From the IMG/VR virus record IMGVR_UViG_3300036770_008700, positions 1 to 64,000 of that record: a stretch of 64,000 bases of DNA. One strand, given 5' to 3'. Below the pieces are notes generated by a model, which had not been told where the DNA came from, did no database searches, and saw only the letters and a program-made list of their open reading frames with translations. Shown here in pieces: positions 8,795 through 17,075 of this stretch. Position 1 is the first letter of the stretch. Every line of letters begins with the position of its first letter. The stretch is from a virus. A program made the position numbers and the translations under genes.

Positions 8795-9658
8795 ATGAAG
8801 CTATATCCAATACTTTTTGAAGCAGCAACTCCACCTCCACTACCAATAACAAAAAAAACTTTAACTTCATATACAGCACCAGACTTTGCTCTTTTTGTAT
8901 ATGAAGATGCAGAAACACGCTTGGTATTGGTTCATACCAATTCATTGCTAGACTACCTAAGCAACCCAGATGGTGATGTTCCATTTGAAGATATCTGTGC
9001 TGCTATGATTGAATGCGAAGAAAGAGGAAGCGATTGTCTTGGTGTTATGCAAGTAACCCTTGCTGTTGGCAGTCCAAAATGGAAAGGTGCTGGAATAAGC
9101 ATTTATGGTATTGCTAGCAATTATTTTGGAGCGCCATTAATAAGCGATAGAGATCACAGTAGCTCTGTGGCTTCTAGAGAAACATGGGCAAAAATTGAGA
9201 AAAGTTCAGAGTGGACAAAAGCTGGAGAAGGTTTGGACAACTATGCCAAAACACCCAAAGGAAATATCTACGTTGATATTGAAGGCACTTATCCCAAGCG
9301 TTTAGCAGAACCAAGAATCAAACAAGATAAAAAACTTTCCATCACATCTTTTAAAGATATAACACCAGATAAGACATTTCCAAAAACATCAACAACTGTT
9401 GATGATTGCCCATTACCATCAAAAGGTGGTTTTATTTTAGATCCAGAAGAAATGGCCGACCTTGTTGGAACAGCAGATGCATATCGCTATACAGGTCCAC
9501 TCAATGCTGAACCATTAGTTAAACAAGGAGAAAAGCTGCTTCAACTAACAAGAGATGCAAAAGTAAATCCAAAAGACATTTACGTAAAAGAGGTTCTTCT
9601 TACTATGTCTACAGAGCTATTTAGAAGTCGCTACAGAGGATCGGAAACAGCACGATGA
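8795..9658 (+). CDS. Tagged GNAT-like protein, copy 1
   Basis: 287 residues, beginning MKLYPILFEAATPPP, the consensus tag. The central part (about 85-115) has KWKGAGISIYGIASNYFG, resembling the strand-GxG-helix acyl-CoA loop of GNAT acetyltransferases, then SDRDHSSS and an ETWAKIE helix. The C-terminal third is unfamiliar (DDCPLPS, LVGTADAYRYTG). It is a tandem paralogue of the next gene and overlaps it by 4 nt (ATGA). No substrate can be inferred. Confidence 0.65.
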   Translation: MKLYPILFEAATPPPLPITKKTLTSYTAPDFALFVYEDAETRLVLVHTNSLLDYLSNPDGDVPFEDICAAMIECEERGSDCLGVMQVTLAVGSPKWKGAGISIYGIASNYFGAPLISDRDHSSSVASRETWAKIEKSSEWTKAGEGLDNYAKTPKGNIYVDIEGTYPKRLAEPRIKQDKKLSITSFKDITPDKTFPKTSTTVDDCPLPSKGGFILDPEEMADLVGTADAYRYTGPLNAEPLVKQGEKLLQLTRDAKVNPKDIYVKEVLLTMSTELFRSRYRGSETAR

Positions 9659-10479
9659 TTAAGCTTTACAAAATTTTGTTCGAACAACAAGAACAACTTA
9701 AACTTTTAAGTCCAGAACAAATGAAAGCACCAGAAAGTGCTTTCAGCCATCTAAAAACACCCAAAGTGTTCAAAAGCTACGCTGCGCCAACTTTTGCAGT
9801 GCACAAATGGAAATCTGGTAGTGAGCATGGATTCGCATTGTTTCATGTTGATATGTTACGAAAATGGATTGAAAGTCAAAAGTCGTTTCCATACGAAAAA
9901 TGGCTTTGTGCATACGCTGCTACATACAATGAACACCAAGGCGATTGTAGCGATGCGGTAGAAGTCAACTACATTGCAAGAAGCCCAGAGTTTCCCGGTG
10001 CTGGTTCAGTAATGTATGCCTTGGTTTCAGATTACTTTGGAGCACCAATCACAAGCGACAGACAAAGCTCAACAAGTAACTCAGCCAAAAAAGCTTGGGC
10101 AAATATTGAATCAAGTTCAGACTGGACAAAAGTTGCGTTAGATAACTTTAAAGATGGGCCGACTTGGTATAGAATCGATGGCAATTGGCCAAACCGAAAA
10201 GTAAAAGCTGCTGACGAACCAGCAACTCCAGGTGATGATTCCGATGATTGCAATCTACCAGTTGCGGCTGATGAAGAAGGTATAAACAAAAAACTAGGAA
10301 CAGCCGACGCTTGGTTGTATAAAGGCAATATAGACTCAAGTAGTCTCATAGATCGTGGCTATAGTGCTATAAGCGAAATAGCTGATGAAACAGGAGGGTA
10401 CATCACTGATATCGAAAAGGATATAGAGAGTCTCTCAAATAGTCTATTTGTGAAATACTACAAAGGTATTAGTGGATGA
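9655..10479 (+). CDS. Tagged GNAT-like protein, copy 2
   Basis: 274 residues, beginning MIKLYKILFEQQEQ. It is collinear with its upstream neighbour: FPGAGSVMYALVSDYFGAP, SDRQSSTSNSAKKAWANIES, DDCNLPV and LGTADAWLYKG match equivalent blocks there. The conserved spine and divergent surface suggest an old tandem duplication. A GNAT-like fold is inferred from the GAGxxxYxxxSxYFGAP block only. It converges on the minus-strand gene at 10537 across about 57 bp with no clear terminator. Confidence 0.65.
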   Translation: MIKLYKILFEQQEQLKLLSPEQMKAPESAFSHLKTPKVFKSYAAPTFAVHKWKSGSEHGFALFHVDMLRKWIESQKSFPYEKWLCAYAATYNEHQGDCSDAVEVNYIARSPEFPGAGSVMYALVSDYFGAPITSDRQSSTSNSAKKAWANIESSSDWTKVALDNFKDGPTWYRIDGNWPNRKVKAADEPATPGDDSDDCNLPVAADEEGINKKLGTADAWLYKGNIDSSSLIDRGYSAISEIADETGGYITDIEKDIESLSNSLFVKYYKGISG

Positions 10480-10536
10480 AGCTGTCGTTCAACTATCAAA
10501 AGATGGTACCAGCATAATGGGTTTGTAATCTGATAC

Positions 10537-11133
10537 TTAAGAGTTGGTTTCGGGTTTAACAAGTTCTTTGTTTTTCAAAACATAACCCTCAACTCTTCCT
10601 ATGTTTTTATAGTCAAATCCTTTAAGGATTGCCACTTTCTGCACACCAAATGCTCCTTTTTTGGTTTGATAACACACTTGACCAATGATTTCTGTAAACA
10701 ATGCTGGCCAAGTTGATGGTGGAAACATTTTTATGTGAGTGTTATATGCACTTAACTCACCTTTGCGTGTAAAAGGTTGCTTGGTTATTACGTGTGTAAA
10801 CCAATCGTGAACAGCTCTAAATTTCCAGTTCTCTTCTTGAGAAAAAAACGGATGCTCAGAAAAATCTTTCATAACCTTTAACGTCTTTGTTTCCTTTATC
10901 TCTTCTCGCATTTGTTCCGCTGTTTGATAAGGATCGCCATCAACAAACTCAACCTTGACTTTCGATTCAATAATGTTGAAAAACTTGTTCACAGAATCAC
11001 GCATGGCAGAAAAAGATTTTATCGCCTCGGGATCGTTATCAGGTGCATTCTCATAAGCCTCTGCAACCAAATCACAATACAAATCCCAGTTCACAAGCTC
11101 TAGCTTCTCAAACAATATCTCACTTAACTTCAT
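10537..11133 (-). CDS. Tagged conserved phage protein of unknown function
   Basis: 198 residues, starting MKLSEILFEKLELV. The most conserved-looking part is about 105-185: FRAVHDWFTHVITKQPFTRK, GELSAYNTH, PALFTEIIGQVCYQT, GAFGVQKVAIL. The spaced H-D-W-F-T-H, H and E residues could form a metal site, so a hydrolase is conceivable, but I do not recognise the family. Its start overlaps nothing but lies 8 nt past the stop of the Nudix gene upstream, suggesting one transcript. Confidence 0.65.
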   Translation of the reverse strand: MKLSEILFEKLELVNWDLYCDLVAEAYENAPDNDPEAIKSFSAMRDSVNKFFNIIESKVKVEFVDGDPYQTAEQMREEIKETKTLKVMKDFSEHPFFSQEENWKFRAVHDWFTHVITKQPFTRKGELSAYNTHIKMFPPSTWPALFTEIIGQVCYQTKKGAFGVQKVAILKGFDYKNIGRVEGYVLKNKELVKPETNS

Positions 11134-11141
11134 TGTGTCTT

Positions 11142-11546
11142 CTAACCCTCCAATACCTTAACTATCAATTCTCTCATACCATCAATCATATCATATCCAT
11201 CCATATCACCAACACCAACCATCTCCCAATCACTATGCTCACCATAATCTAAACTAATACACTCTTCTGGAGCAGTTGGTAACTCACCCACAAACCATGT
11301 TATACGCCCGTTCTGTGACAACTTCCTAACTCCTATAGGTCTTACCCCTATCTCCTCCTCACACTCCCTTAAAACAGCTTCCAACGCCGTTTCACCACTA
11401 TCTATACCACCACCAGGAAATCCCCACTTCAATGGATTAGAACCACCAGCAGTCCTCTTCAAAATTAATACCTTGTTGTCATATATTAAAACGGCAAGAG
11501 ATACCTTCCGCATATCACTCTCAAACAATATATCAAATAATTTCAT
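11142..11546 (-). CDS. Tagged Nudix hydrolase
   Basis: 134 residues. After the tag MKLFDILFESDMRK comes a compact Nudix domain. The Nudix box is complete: G, five residues, E, seven residues, then RECEEEIGV (consensus REUxEExGU), giving the Mg2+-binding helix. Flanking strands LAVLIYDNKVLILKR and KWGFPGGG are typical. Nudix enzymes hydrolyse nucleoside diphosphate-X compounds; the substrate here is unknown. A tag in front of an otherwise minimal Nudix domain is unusual and argues that the tag is a separate functional signal. Confidence 0.88.
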   Translation of the reverse strand: MKLFDILFESDMRKVSLAVLIYDNKVLILKRTAGGSNPLKWGFPGGGIDSGETALEAVLRECEEEIGVRPIGVRKLSQNGRITWFVGELPTAPEECISLDYGEHSDWEMVGVGDMDGYDMIDGMRELIVKVLEG

Positions 11547-11567
11547 AACAAAAACTAATTAGACTTC

Positions 11568-12422
11568 ATGAAACTTTATAAACTACTCTTTGAAAACGTT
11601 AACGAAGATGATACCCTTAAAGCAATCCTTGATATGCTTAAATCAAACACAAGCACAGCAAAATACCTTAAAACATTTATAGACCATCCATTACTAGCAT
11701 CAGTTTCCAATACCTCAAACAAAGGTATGGCTTTAGCCAAATATTTCTACACTCAAACCAAAGACGAATGGGACAAAATCCTAAAAAATGCAACAAGCAT
11801 TCAACACTTAGGAGGTGGTTCAAAAGGTAATGCCTTCAATGTCGAAACCGAGGATAAAAACTATATCCTTAAACTAGAACTTGAAACTCCTTGGGATACA
11901 AGATTCTCCGCTAAAAAACGTGCAACAACAGCTAGTACAGCATTGTTCGGTGAACCAAAACCAAAAACTTCAACCCCAACCCCAACCCCAACCGATTTAA
12001 AAACAGTTCGTGAAAACAAAGATGCAAGTATCGGAAAAGCCGTGCCAATGATATATGACCAAGGAACCATGAGATTTCCAAACATAGAAGGTGGACAGGA
12101 AATATCATGGACACTAATGGAAAAGTTCGAAATCCCAACCCAAAAAGATCAAGATAAACTCAATGACTTGTTAGACGAAATAAGCGACGAATTATATGCT
12201 GGAATGTCATTAGAATACGTTAAAGACTTAGACAATTATTCAGATAATCTAAAACGTGATGTTAAAAAACTAAGCTCCTCACTAAGACTTAAAGATAACT
12301 GGTTCGAAGAACTTGTTACCCATATGTGGAACCTACAACAAAAAGGTATCACAGACTTTCATGCAGGTAATATCGGTGTGCGTAGATCTGGTGGAGAAGG
12401 TACGTTGGTTTTCTTTGACTGA
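11568..12422 (+). CDS. Tagged kinase-like protein ending at the DFG-type Asp
   Basis: 284 residues, starting MKLYKLLFENVNED. A nucleotide-binding loop is visible at about 83-110 (HLGGGSKGNAFNV, then NYILKLE with the putative Lys), a hinge-like WTLMEKFEIP at about 180, and a catalytic loop ITDFHAGNIGV near the end (His/Asn of HxxN). The protein stops at LVFFD, so the metal-binding Asp is the last residue. This matches phage kinase-like or aminoglycoside-phosphotransferase-like proteins, although most continue past the Asp. A Thr/Pro tract (STPTPTPTD) is a linker. Confidence 0.7.
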   Translation: MKLYKLLFENVNEDDTLKAILDMLKSNTSTAKYLKTFIDHPLLASVSNTSNKGMALAKYFYTQTKDEWDKILKNATSIQHLGGGSKGNAFNVETEDKNYILKLELETPWDTRFSAKKRATTASTALFGEPKPKTSTPTPTPTDLKTVRENKDASIGKAVPMIYDQGTMRFPNIEGGQEISWTLMEKFEIPTQKDQDKLNDLLDEISDELYAGMSLEYVKDLDNYSDNLKRDVKKLSSSLRLKDNWFEELVTHMWNLQQKGITDFHAGNIGVRRSGGEGTLVFFD

Positions 12423-12438
12423 AATACATCCACAAGGT

Positions 12439-13686
12439 CTAATTGAATAAAATCGTTGAAAGATAAACGTGTTTTGATTCTCCCATCAAAAAATCCGCTG
12501 CCTTTTCTAACACTTCATCACTTGGTTCTTCATCACTTGTTTCCTTCATTTGTTTTTTAACAGCATCAACCAAGATCTTTAAAAGCTGCTTAACAACATC
12601 TTTTGCTGCCCCAGCATCTCCACCAGCAGCACGAATAAGCATCTCTGCATTAGAACCTTTTATCAAACCAACAATCGCCCCTGTAATCGAATCAAAGTTT
12701 TTAACCAACAAAGCTATAAAACTACTTTTGATTTCCAACAAAAACTCCTTGTATTCACGAAACAAACTTATTTTACCAGCAGCTTTTGCCGCTCCGTGTT
12801 TGATCGTGTTAACAATCTGCTGAACGAAATCAACAAGCACTTCAAAACTTAAACCACCAGAAGCTTGAGCCAAAGGTATCATCAACGTTATACCAACCGC
12901 TTCCATTGAAGCAGAGTTAAACGGAAACAAGGTTTCTACGATTTGTTGTTTTATCTTGTCGGATAGTAAATCTGTTATTGTTTTAAATGCATTTTCCACC
13001 AAGTTCGCCACGGTTTCTCTTGGATTCCCTCCAGAATCTTCACCTCCACCAGCAACAAGATTAGCGCCTTTTATAGCCGCACCAACAATGCCTTCCTTTA
13101 CTTGCTGCTGCGGTTGATTCGTTTGTGCAGGTTCTAAACCAGTGTTTATACCAGCTTGCTTGCAAGCTGTAACAATCTGATTGTATAAATTCACGTTCTT
13201 TGGATAAATCACCTTGAGAATCAAATTTAATACGTTTGCAACAAGTTGGGCCTTGCCATTCTCAATAAACTGCTTTGCCTTGTCAACACAATCAGTCATC
13301 CACTTATAAGCATTCCCAGCAAGTGAACTGATAAACTCCCAAATCTTTTTCCCAGCTTCACCAAGTTTACTTAAACCAACAAGAAAACTACCAGGAACAA
13401 GATTGCCAGCAATGTTCTTTATCCCATCTAAAAAACCTTTTGTTTTCTCTTTCGCTGAATTCCACCAACTCTTAACCGTAGAAGCTAATCCCTCAAACAA
13501 TAACAAATTACGATGCTCAGAAATAAAAGCTTTGCGATACCTTTTGTTGCAATAAAATTTTATCGCAATCCATTCCCGCTCCGCTAGTTTTTCATCAATC
13601 ATCATGGTCTTTTCATTAATGTCTTCTGGAGGATGCCTTGTCATGTTATAGCTAGATTCAGAAATCAATCTCTTTGATAACTTCAT
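12439..13686 (-). CDS. Large tagged, helix-rich hypothetical protein
   Basis: 415 residues from ATG 13686 (MKLSKRLISESS). The start is chosen by the tag and because the upstream leader is nearly identical to that of the gene starting at 14725. Residues 65-105 and several later stretches are amphipathic or glycine-rich helices (GFLDGIKNIAGNLVPGSF, AAIKGANLVAGGG, ITGAIVGLIKG), which could be membrane-active. An internal NLLLFEGLAS is a second LFE motif, like a protease processing site. Family not recognised. Confidence 0.65.
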   Translation of the reverse strand: MKLSKRLISESSYNMTRHPPEDINEKTMMIDEKLAEREWIAIKFYCNKRYRKAFISEHRNLLLFEGLASTVKSWWNSAKEKTKGFLDGIKNIAGNLVPGSFLVGLSKLGEAGKKIWEFISSLAGNAYKWMTDCVDKAKQFIENGKAQLVANVLNLILKVIYPKNVNLYNQIVTACKQAGINTGLEPAQTNQPQQQVKEGIVGAAIKGANLVAGGGEDSGGNPRETVANLVENAFKTITDLLSDKIKQQIVETLFPFNSASMEAVGITLMIPLAQASGGLSFEVLVDFVQQIVNTIKHGAAKAAGKISLFREYKEFLLEIKSSFIALLVKNFDSITGAIVGLIKGSNAEMLIRAAGGDAGAAKDVVKQLLKILVDAVKKQMKETSDEEPSDEVLEKAADFLMGESKHVYLSTILFN

Positions 13687-13786
13687 AAAGGTTAAATACA
13701 AAAGTTTCTCAAACATAAACAAAACTTCTAAGAAAAAACCTTTTGCGGAATACGGAAATCTAGCCCCTTCTGCTATGCTGAAACCA
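13684..13786 (-). repeat. Duplicated 5' leader, copy 1
   Basis: The region upstream of ATG 13686 is closely related to that upstream of ATG 14725. Shared blocks read on the minus strand: a pyrimidine-rich stretch around CTAG and CGCAAAAGG, AGTTTTGTTT, then GTATTTAACCTTTATG directly at the start codon. It may carry a common promoter (TATTTA 6 nt before ATG). Confidence 0.5.
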
Positions 13787-13796
13787 CTCAAATAAT

Positions 13797-14315
13797 TTAT
13801 AAACCTTCAGCGTTGTACTCCACCCCAGTTTCGTCAAACTCTTCTGCCTTCTCAACAACATCATCAACAAACTCAACATCATACCCATTCTGCTCCATAA
13901 ACCCAACAGCATCCGTTATCTGATCTTGCTTTATCGGTTCTTTGGGGCTAGAACTAACATACTCGTTACTATCTTCCAAATATCTAAAATCATCGCCGTC
14001 AAACACACTTAACCAAGCTTTATGGCTTCTTATCGCACGTTCATCTGATTTGTTGAAATACAACGTGTTATCTGTCCATATACGACTTACCTCTCTTGGT
14101 GCCATATATGGAACAACATCTCTCTTGTCTCCAACAGCAAACAATACTTTGCTTTTATGCATTCCTTCTGGAACTTCTTCATCCTCTCCAGCTAAACCAG
14201 ATTCAATCCAATCTGGAGAATGATGATAAGTTCTTAATGAACCACCAAAACTCTTGATCTTGTCAGAGTCCAAACGGTATACATCACTCTCAAACAATAT
14301 CTTTGATAGTTTCAT
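13797..14315 (-). CDS. Tagged hypothetical protein, possibly ART-like
   Basis: 172 residues from ATG 14315 (MKLSKILFESDVYRLD); an in-frame upstream start lacks the tag. SLRTYHHSPDW, KVLFAVGDKRDVVPYMAP, and SNEYVSSSPKEPI form a pattern seen in phage domains with an ADP-ribosyltransferase-like arrangement (His/Arg strand, central strand, late Glu), but the evidence is weak. The acidic C-terminus is probably flexible. It overlaps the upstream gene by 4 nt, so translation is likely coupled. Confidence 0.6.
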   Translation of the reverse strand: MKLSKILFESDVYRLDSDKIKSFGGSLRTYHHSPDWIESGLAGEDEEVPEGMHKSKVLFAVGDKRDVVPYMAPREVSRIWTDNTLYFNKSDERAIRSHKAWLSVFDGDDFRYLEDSNEYVSSSPKEPIKQDQITDAVGFMEQNGYDVEFVDDVVEKAEEFDETGVEYNAEGL

Positions 14316-14725
14316 TTTGCCTTGTACCTCAACTCCCATACTTCTAAAGGAATCTTCTTGTAGTTAGCATATGTAACTCTTCCCCTGCCATCTCCAACCA
14401 TAGAAAAGTTATCTCCAGTAACCACAACAATAGGAGGTGGAGTGTTCCCCCATGTGTCCGATAACTTCTTCCATCTCTCCCCACGAAATGACTTTAACTC
14501 ATCTTCGTCTTCAACATCTTCCATCCATGAATCAATGTCATCGTACTGCTTTAAATCATCCACAGAAAGCATACCAAGATAGTTTAACTCGAAATCTGAA
14601 CGTGAGGTATCATCACTGAACTCTTCTGGATATGTTTCCATAGCCGTTTCTATCGCATCATCTACATCCGAAACTTTAGGTGGCCTCTGTGATTCTACCT
14701 CAAACAATATCTTTGATAACTTCAT
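14312..14725 (-). CDS. Tagged hypothetical protein with GDGRGRVTYA motif
   Basis: 137 residues from ATG 14725 (MKLSKILFEVESQR). Residues 20-90 are highly acidic. The C-terminal 40 residues contain PPIVVVTGDNFSMVGDGRGR and VTYAN, a strand-turn-strand pattern similar to small ParB/sulfiredoxin-like phage domains in which a DGRGR loop is conserved. No catalytic assignment is made. It is the first gene of a minus-strand group that runs down to 12439. Confidence 0.6.
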   Translation of the reverse strand: MKLSKILFEVESQRPPKVSDVDDAIETAMETYPEEFSDDTSRSDFELNYLGMLSVDDLKQYDDIDSWMEDVEDEDELKSFRGERWKKLSDTWGNTPPPIVVVTGDNFSMVGDGRGRVTYANYKKIPLEVWELRYKAK

Positions 14726-14858
14726 AAAGGTTAAATACAAAAAGTTTCCCAAGAAATTTTTTCCCCAAAAAAATTTTTGAACCACAAACAAAACTTCCAA
14801 GAAAAAAACCTTTTGCGAGTTGCGGGGATCTAGCCCCTTCTGCTGCTGAAACCCCTGC
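14723..14858 (-). repeat. Duplicated 5' leader, copy 2
   Basis: Related to 13684-13786, with an extra 30-odd bp of A/T-rich sequence inserted in the middle. Both copies end with GTATTTAACCTTTATG at the start codon, and both contain AAAAGGTTTTTT-like tracts upstream on the minus strand. Confidence 0.5.
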
Positions 14859-14915
14859 ATATCATGTCCGGCCTACCCCCGGATAAACACCCGTGGCTCA
14901 AAGCCCAGCCCCCCT

Positions 14916-14947
14916 ACCCCCCTGCTTAGAAGGCATATGAGGGGGGT
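14916..14947. other. GC-rich hairpin in divergent intergenic region
   Basis: ACCCCCCT and AGGGGGGT form a perfect 8 bp stem around a 16 nt loop. It lies in a C/G-rich patch (14870-14990) between a minus-strand operon and the plus-strand HNH gene, in an otherwise AT-rich genome. No T-run follows, so a simple terminator is unlikely; it may be regulatory. Confidence 0.45.
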
Positions 14948-15012
14948 CAGGATATGACACTCAACATGGGTAGGGGTGTGGTGAAGGTAATATATATGGA
15001 AAGGAGTCATAT

Positions 15013-15453
15013 ATGAAAAAGTGTTATCGATGCTGTCTGGAGTTGGTGGAAGAAGAGTTTCCTATGCGTCGAGGAAGCCGCATAGGTGTATGTAGAGATT
15101 GCTATAAGGCACATTATGGTGATCCTGATCAGCTTGATCGTGCATATAGTGAGAAGGTTAGAAACACAAATCATAAAAGAAAAGAAAGATGTCGTTCATA
15201 TCTTTATGATATTTTGCTTAAATCTAGTTGCGTCGATTGTGGTTTATCTGATCCGATTGTATTAGAGTTTGATCATAGAAATCCAGAGGAAAAATACCGA
15301 GACGTATCTTTGCTGGTGCAGCAAGGATCAATCGAGTTATTAAAAACAGAGGTGAGTAAATGTGATATTGTATGTGCCAACTGTCACCGGCGTCGAACAG
15401 TTAAAGCACATACGCATTGGAGAGTTCGCTTCACCGATACATTACCGGTTTAA
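15013..15453 (+). CDS. HNH endonuclease
   Basis: 146 residues with AAAGGAG upstream of ATG. An N-terminal Cys pair set (CYRCCLELVEEEF ... CRDCYKAHYG) probably forms a zinc ribbon. The nuclease core is CVDCGLSDPIVLEFDHRNP ... CANCHRRRTVKAH: metal-binding Cys pairs framing the H-N-H-type DH and CANCH motif. Probably a free-standing homing endonuclease. It is the only plus-strand gene between 12.4 and 34.2 kb. Confidence 0.85.
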   Translation: MKKCYRCCLELVEEEFPMRRGSRIGVCRDCYKAHYGDPDQLDRAYSEKVRNTNHKRKERCRSYLYDILLKSSCVDCGLSDPIVLEFDHRNPEEKYRDVSLLVQQGSIELLKTEVSKCDIVCANCHRRRTVKAHTHWRVRFTDTLPV

Positions 15454-15643
15454 TCACAAAAGGATGGATAGGTGGCAACCAAACACTTATAGCCCTCGGG
15501 CATATACATCCTTTGGGCTTACTTTGATGGTGGGCCTAATCCACCCTAAACTGGTTTGATCTCTTTCTATCTCTCGTCACTCATATCTAGCATTAAGCGC
15601 CGTTAGTCCTTAGAGAGAAACAAAGCTATCACTGGATAAGTAG
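15454..15643. other. Intergenic region with inverted repeats
   Basis: No coding sequence is supported. It contains the inverted pair AAAGGATG (15459-15466) and CATCCTTT (15507-15514), a short GGTGG/CCACC pair at about 15530, and GATAAGTAGTTA near 15637, a sequence also seen next to endonuclease genes further right. It may hold converging terminators. Confidence 0.35.
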
Positions 15644-15970
15644 TTAACCGTTATAGATTCTTAACAAGAAAAGCTTGCCAGTGCTAATCCCAGAATAATG
15701 CATGTCACCAATAATAGGATTTTCTACCATGGTTAGAACCTTAATGGATTCACAGCCAGTTGTTTTCAGAAACACAACATAGTCTCCACATTTAACTCTG
15801 TGCGCTTCTGTCCACCACATACCATCATGAGTTTCCAACAATGTGTAAGATCTAGGAAACGATTCTGAAATATTGTGATCACATTTGGAGCAACGTTCGA
15901 TATCGTTTCCTCGCATATTGCACCGCCAACGATAAACTTTGCCGGTCTTAAGTTTGTCACGCTTCAACAT
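15644..15970 (-). CDS. KLY-related small protein, WRC subfamily
   Basis: 108 residues. It has TGKVYRWRC near the N-terminus, CGDYVVFLK in the middle and IKVLTMVENPIIGDM near the end, so it has the same three-block plan as the KLY family but with extra Cys residues (CSKCDH) and a WRC signature. It overlaps the next upstream gene by 7 nt. Function unknown. Confidence 0.7.
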   Translation of the reverse strand: MLKRDKLKTGKVYRWRCNMRGNDIERCSKCDHNISESFPRSYTLLETHDGMWWTEAHRVKCGDYVVFLKTTGCESIKVLTMVENPIIGDMHYSGISTGKLFLLRIYNG

Positions 15971-16287
15971 ACGTTAGAACTTTCTGAAGAGTGAGCCAGA
16001 AGAAGTTTACCATCTTTAGATGATGATTCATAGTACATCTTTCCAACACAAGGATCAGCTGTCATGGTTAATACAATAATGGATTCATTGTGGATTGGTG
16101 AGATAGGAATAACGTAGTCTCCACAATATACAACGTCTTCATCATTGATTCCTGTTTGGAGAACAATGTAATTTGACCAGTCTGGTATTGTTATATCACA
16201 TCCACAATGATTGAGATTATTATTCGTCAGGCCACACCGCCACCGATATATCTTTCCATAAGCAAGTGTGTCACGAATCTTATTCAT
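15964..16287 (-). CDS. KLY-related small protein, WRC subfamily
   Basis: 107 residues: YGKIYRWRCG, HCGCD, VVYCGDYVIPIS, IIVLTMTADPCVGKMYY. It is collinear with both neighbours, a tandem duplication. Cys positions are conserved among the three, so zinc binding or disulphide formation is possible. It overlaps the upstream gene by 8 nt. Function unknown. Confidence 0.7.
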   Translation of the reverse strand: MNKIRDTLAYGKIYRWRCGLTNNNLNHCGCDITIPDWSNYIVLQTGINDEDVVYCGDYVIPISPIHNESIIVLTMTADPCVGKMYYESSSKDGKLLLAHSSESSNVC

Positions 16288-16585
16288 GGTCCATGAACAG
16301 TTTTATATCATCAGACGACATAATACCAACAACAGGGTCATCATTCATTGTTAATACCCTTATTCCTACAGTTCCGTATTTAGCTAAGGGAACAATGAAA
16401 TCGCCGCAATAAATACTGTCTACCGCTCTCATCATACCTGATGGGAGTGCTTTACCTAAAACACAGTAATCCTTCCAATTATACCTTTCTTTATCACAAG
16501 CACAATCGTTATAGGAATTGTTTGTTTTACCACACCGCCAACGATATATCTTTCCATAAAGAAGTGATTCATGTTTCTTATTCAT
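16280..16585 (-). CDS. KLY-related small protein, WRC subfamily
   Basis: 101 residues: LLYGKIYRWRCGKTNN, DCACDKERYNW, IYCGDFIVPLAKYG, IRVLTMNDDPVVGIM. It is the first of three tandem paralogues. No strong ribosome site or leaderless-type -10 is visible, so its promoter is unclear. Confidence 0.7.
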   Translation of the reverse strand: MNKKHESLLYGKIYRWRCGKTNNSYNDCACDKERYNWKDYCVLGKALPSGMMRAVDSIYCGDFIVPLAKYGTVGIRVLTMNDDPVVGIMSSDDIKLFMDHE

Positions 16586-16626
16586 GTGATATCACCATAT
16601 AGGAAAGATTCTTGTGATTATATCTC

Positions 16627-16959
16627 TCAATCAAATTCGATACTTACACGAACATGCTTGTGTGCATTCCATGGATTGTCAAACCATTCTCCAGCATCAT
16701 TCTCGTTGCTTGCTGGATAATCATAACATGCATCGATTACAATGAAACTTGAACGTTCAAGACTCCTCAGAAAGCTATACAACTCGCCAACATCAGTGTT
16801 GTGTGATGGATACCATTTCACATCTTCTATGTTGTATGCGGTACCTTCTGCATTCTCCAGAACCTCTGCTTCGAAACTGGTAACCAGCATCTCAGAGATA
16901 TGCTGTGGAAGCTTCACGCCAACTTTGTGAGCAAAGAATACATGAGAGCGACTTGACAT
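16627..16959 (-). CDS. Hypothetical protein
   Basis: 110 residues with a weak AGGT ribosome site 7 nt upstream of ATG. Mixed alpha/beta with SFIVIDACYDYPASNENDAG near the C-terminus and several His/Trp residues. It is separated from the RadA-like gene by about 116 bp that contain the pair TGGGCC/GGCCCA (17040-17059). Family not recognised. Confidence 0.6.
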   Translation of the reverse strand: MSSRSHVFFAHKVGVKLPQHISEMLVTSFEAEVLENAEGTAYNIEDVKWYPSHNTDVGELYSFLRSLERSSFIVIDACYDYPASNENDAGEWFDNPWNAHKHVRVSIEFD

Positions 16960-17075
16960 TGGATTACCTGATTTTGTTTTGTTGTTTGTCGGAGACTGAG
17001 CGTTATTCCTTCAGTATGCGCTCCCCACTGTTAGTCTCATGGGCCACAGTCCCGGCCCACAGACCGCAAGACCAA

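Noticed and set aside
15459-15514. tRNA-like inverted arms
   Set aside because: The distance between arms (56 nt overall) is too short for a cloverleaf, and no anticodon or T-loop pattern fits. No tRNA was seen elsewhere.
15454-15643. Rho-independent terminator after the HNH gene
   Set aside because: The hairpins are short and not followed by a T-run.
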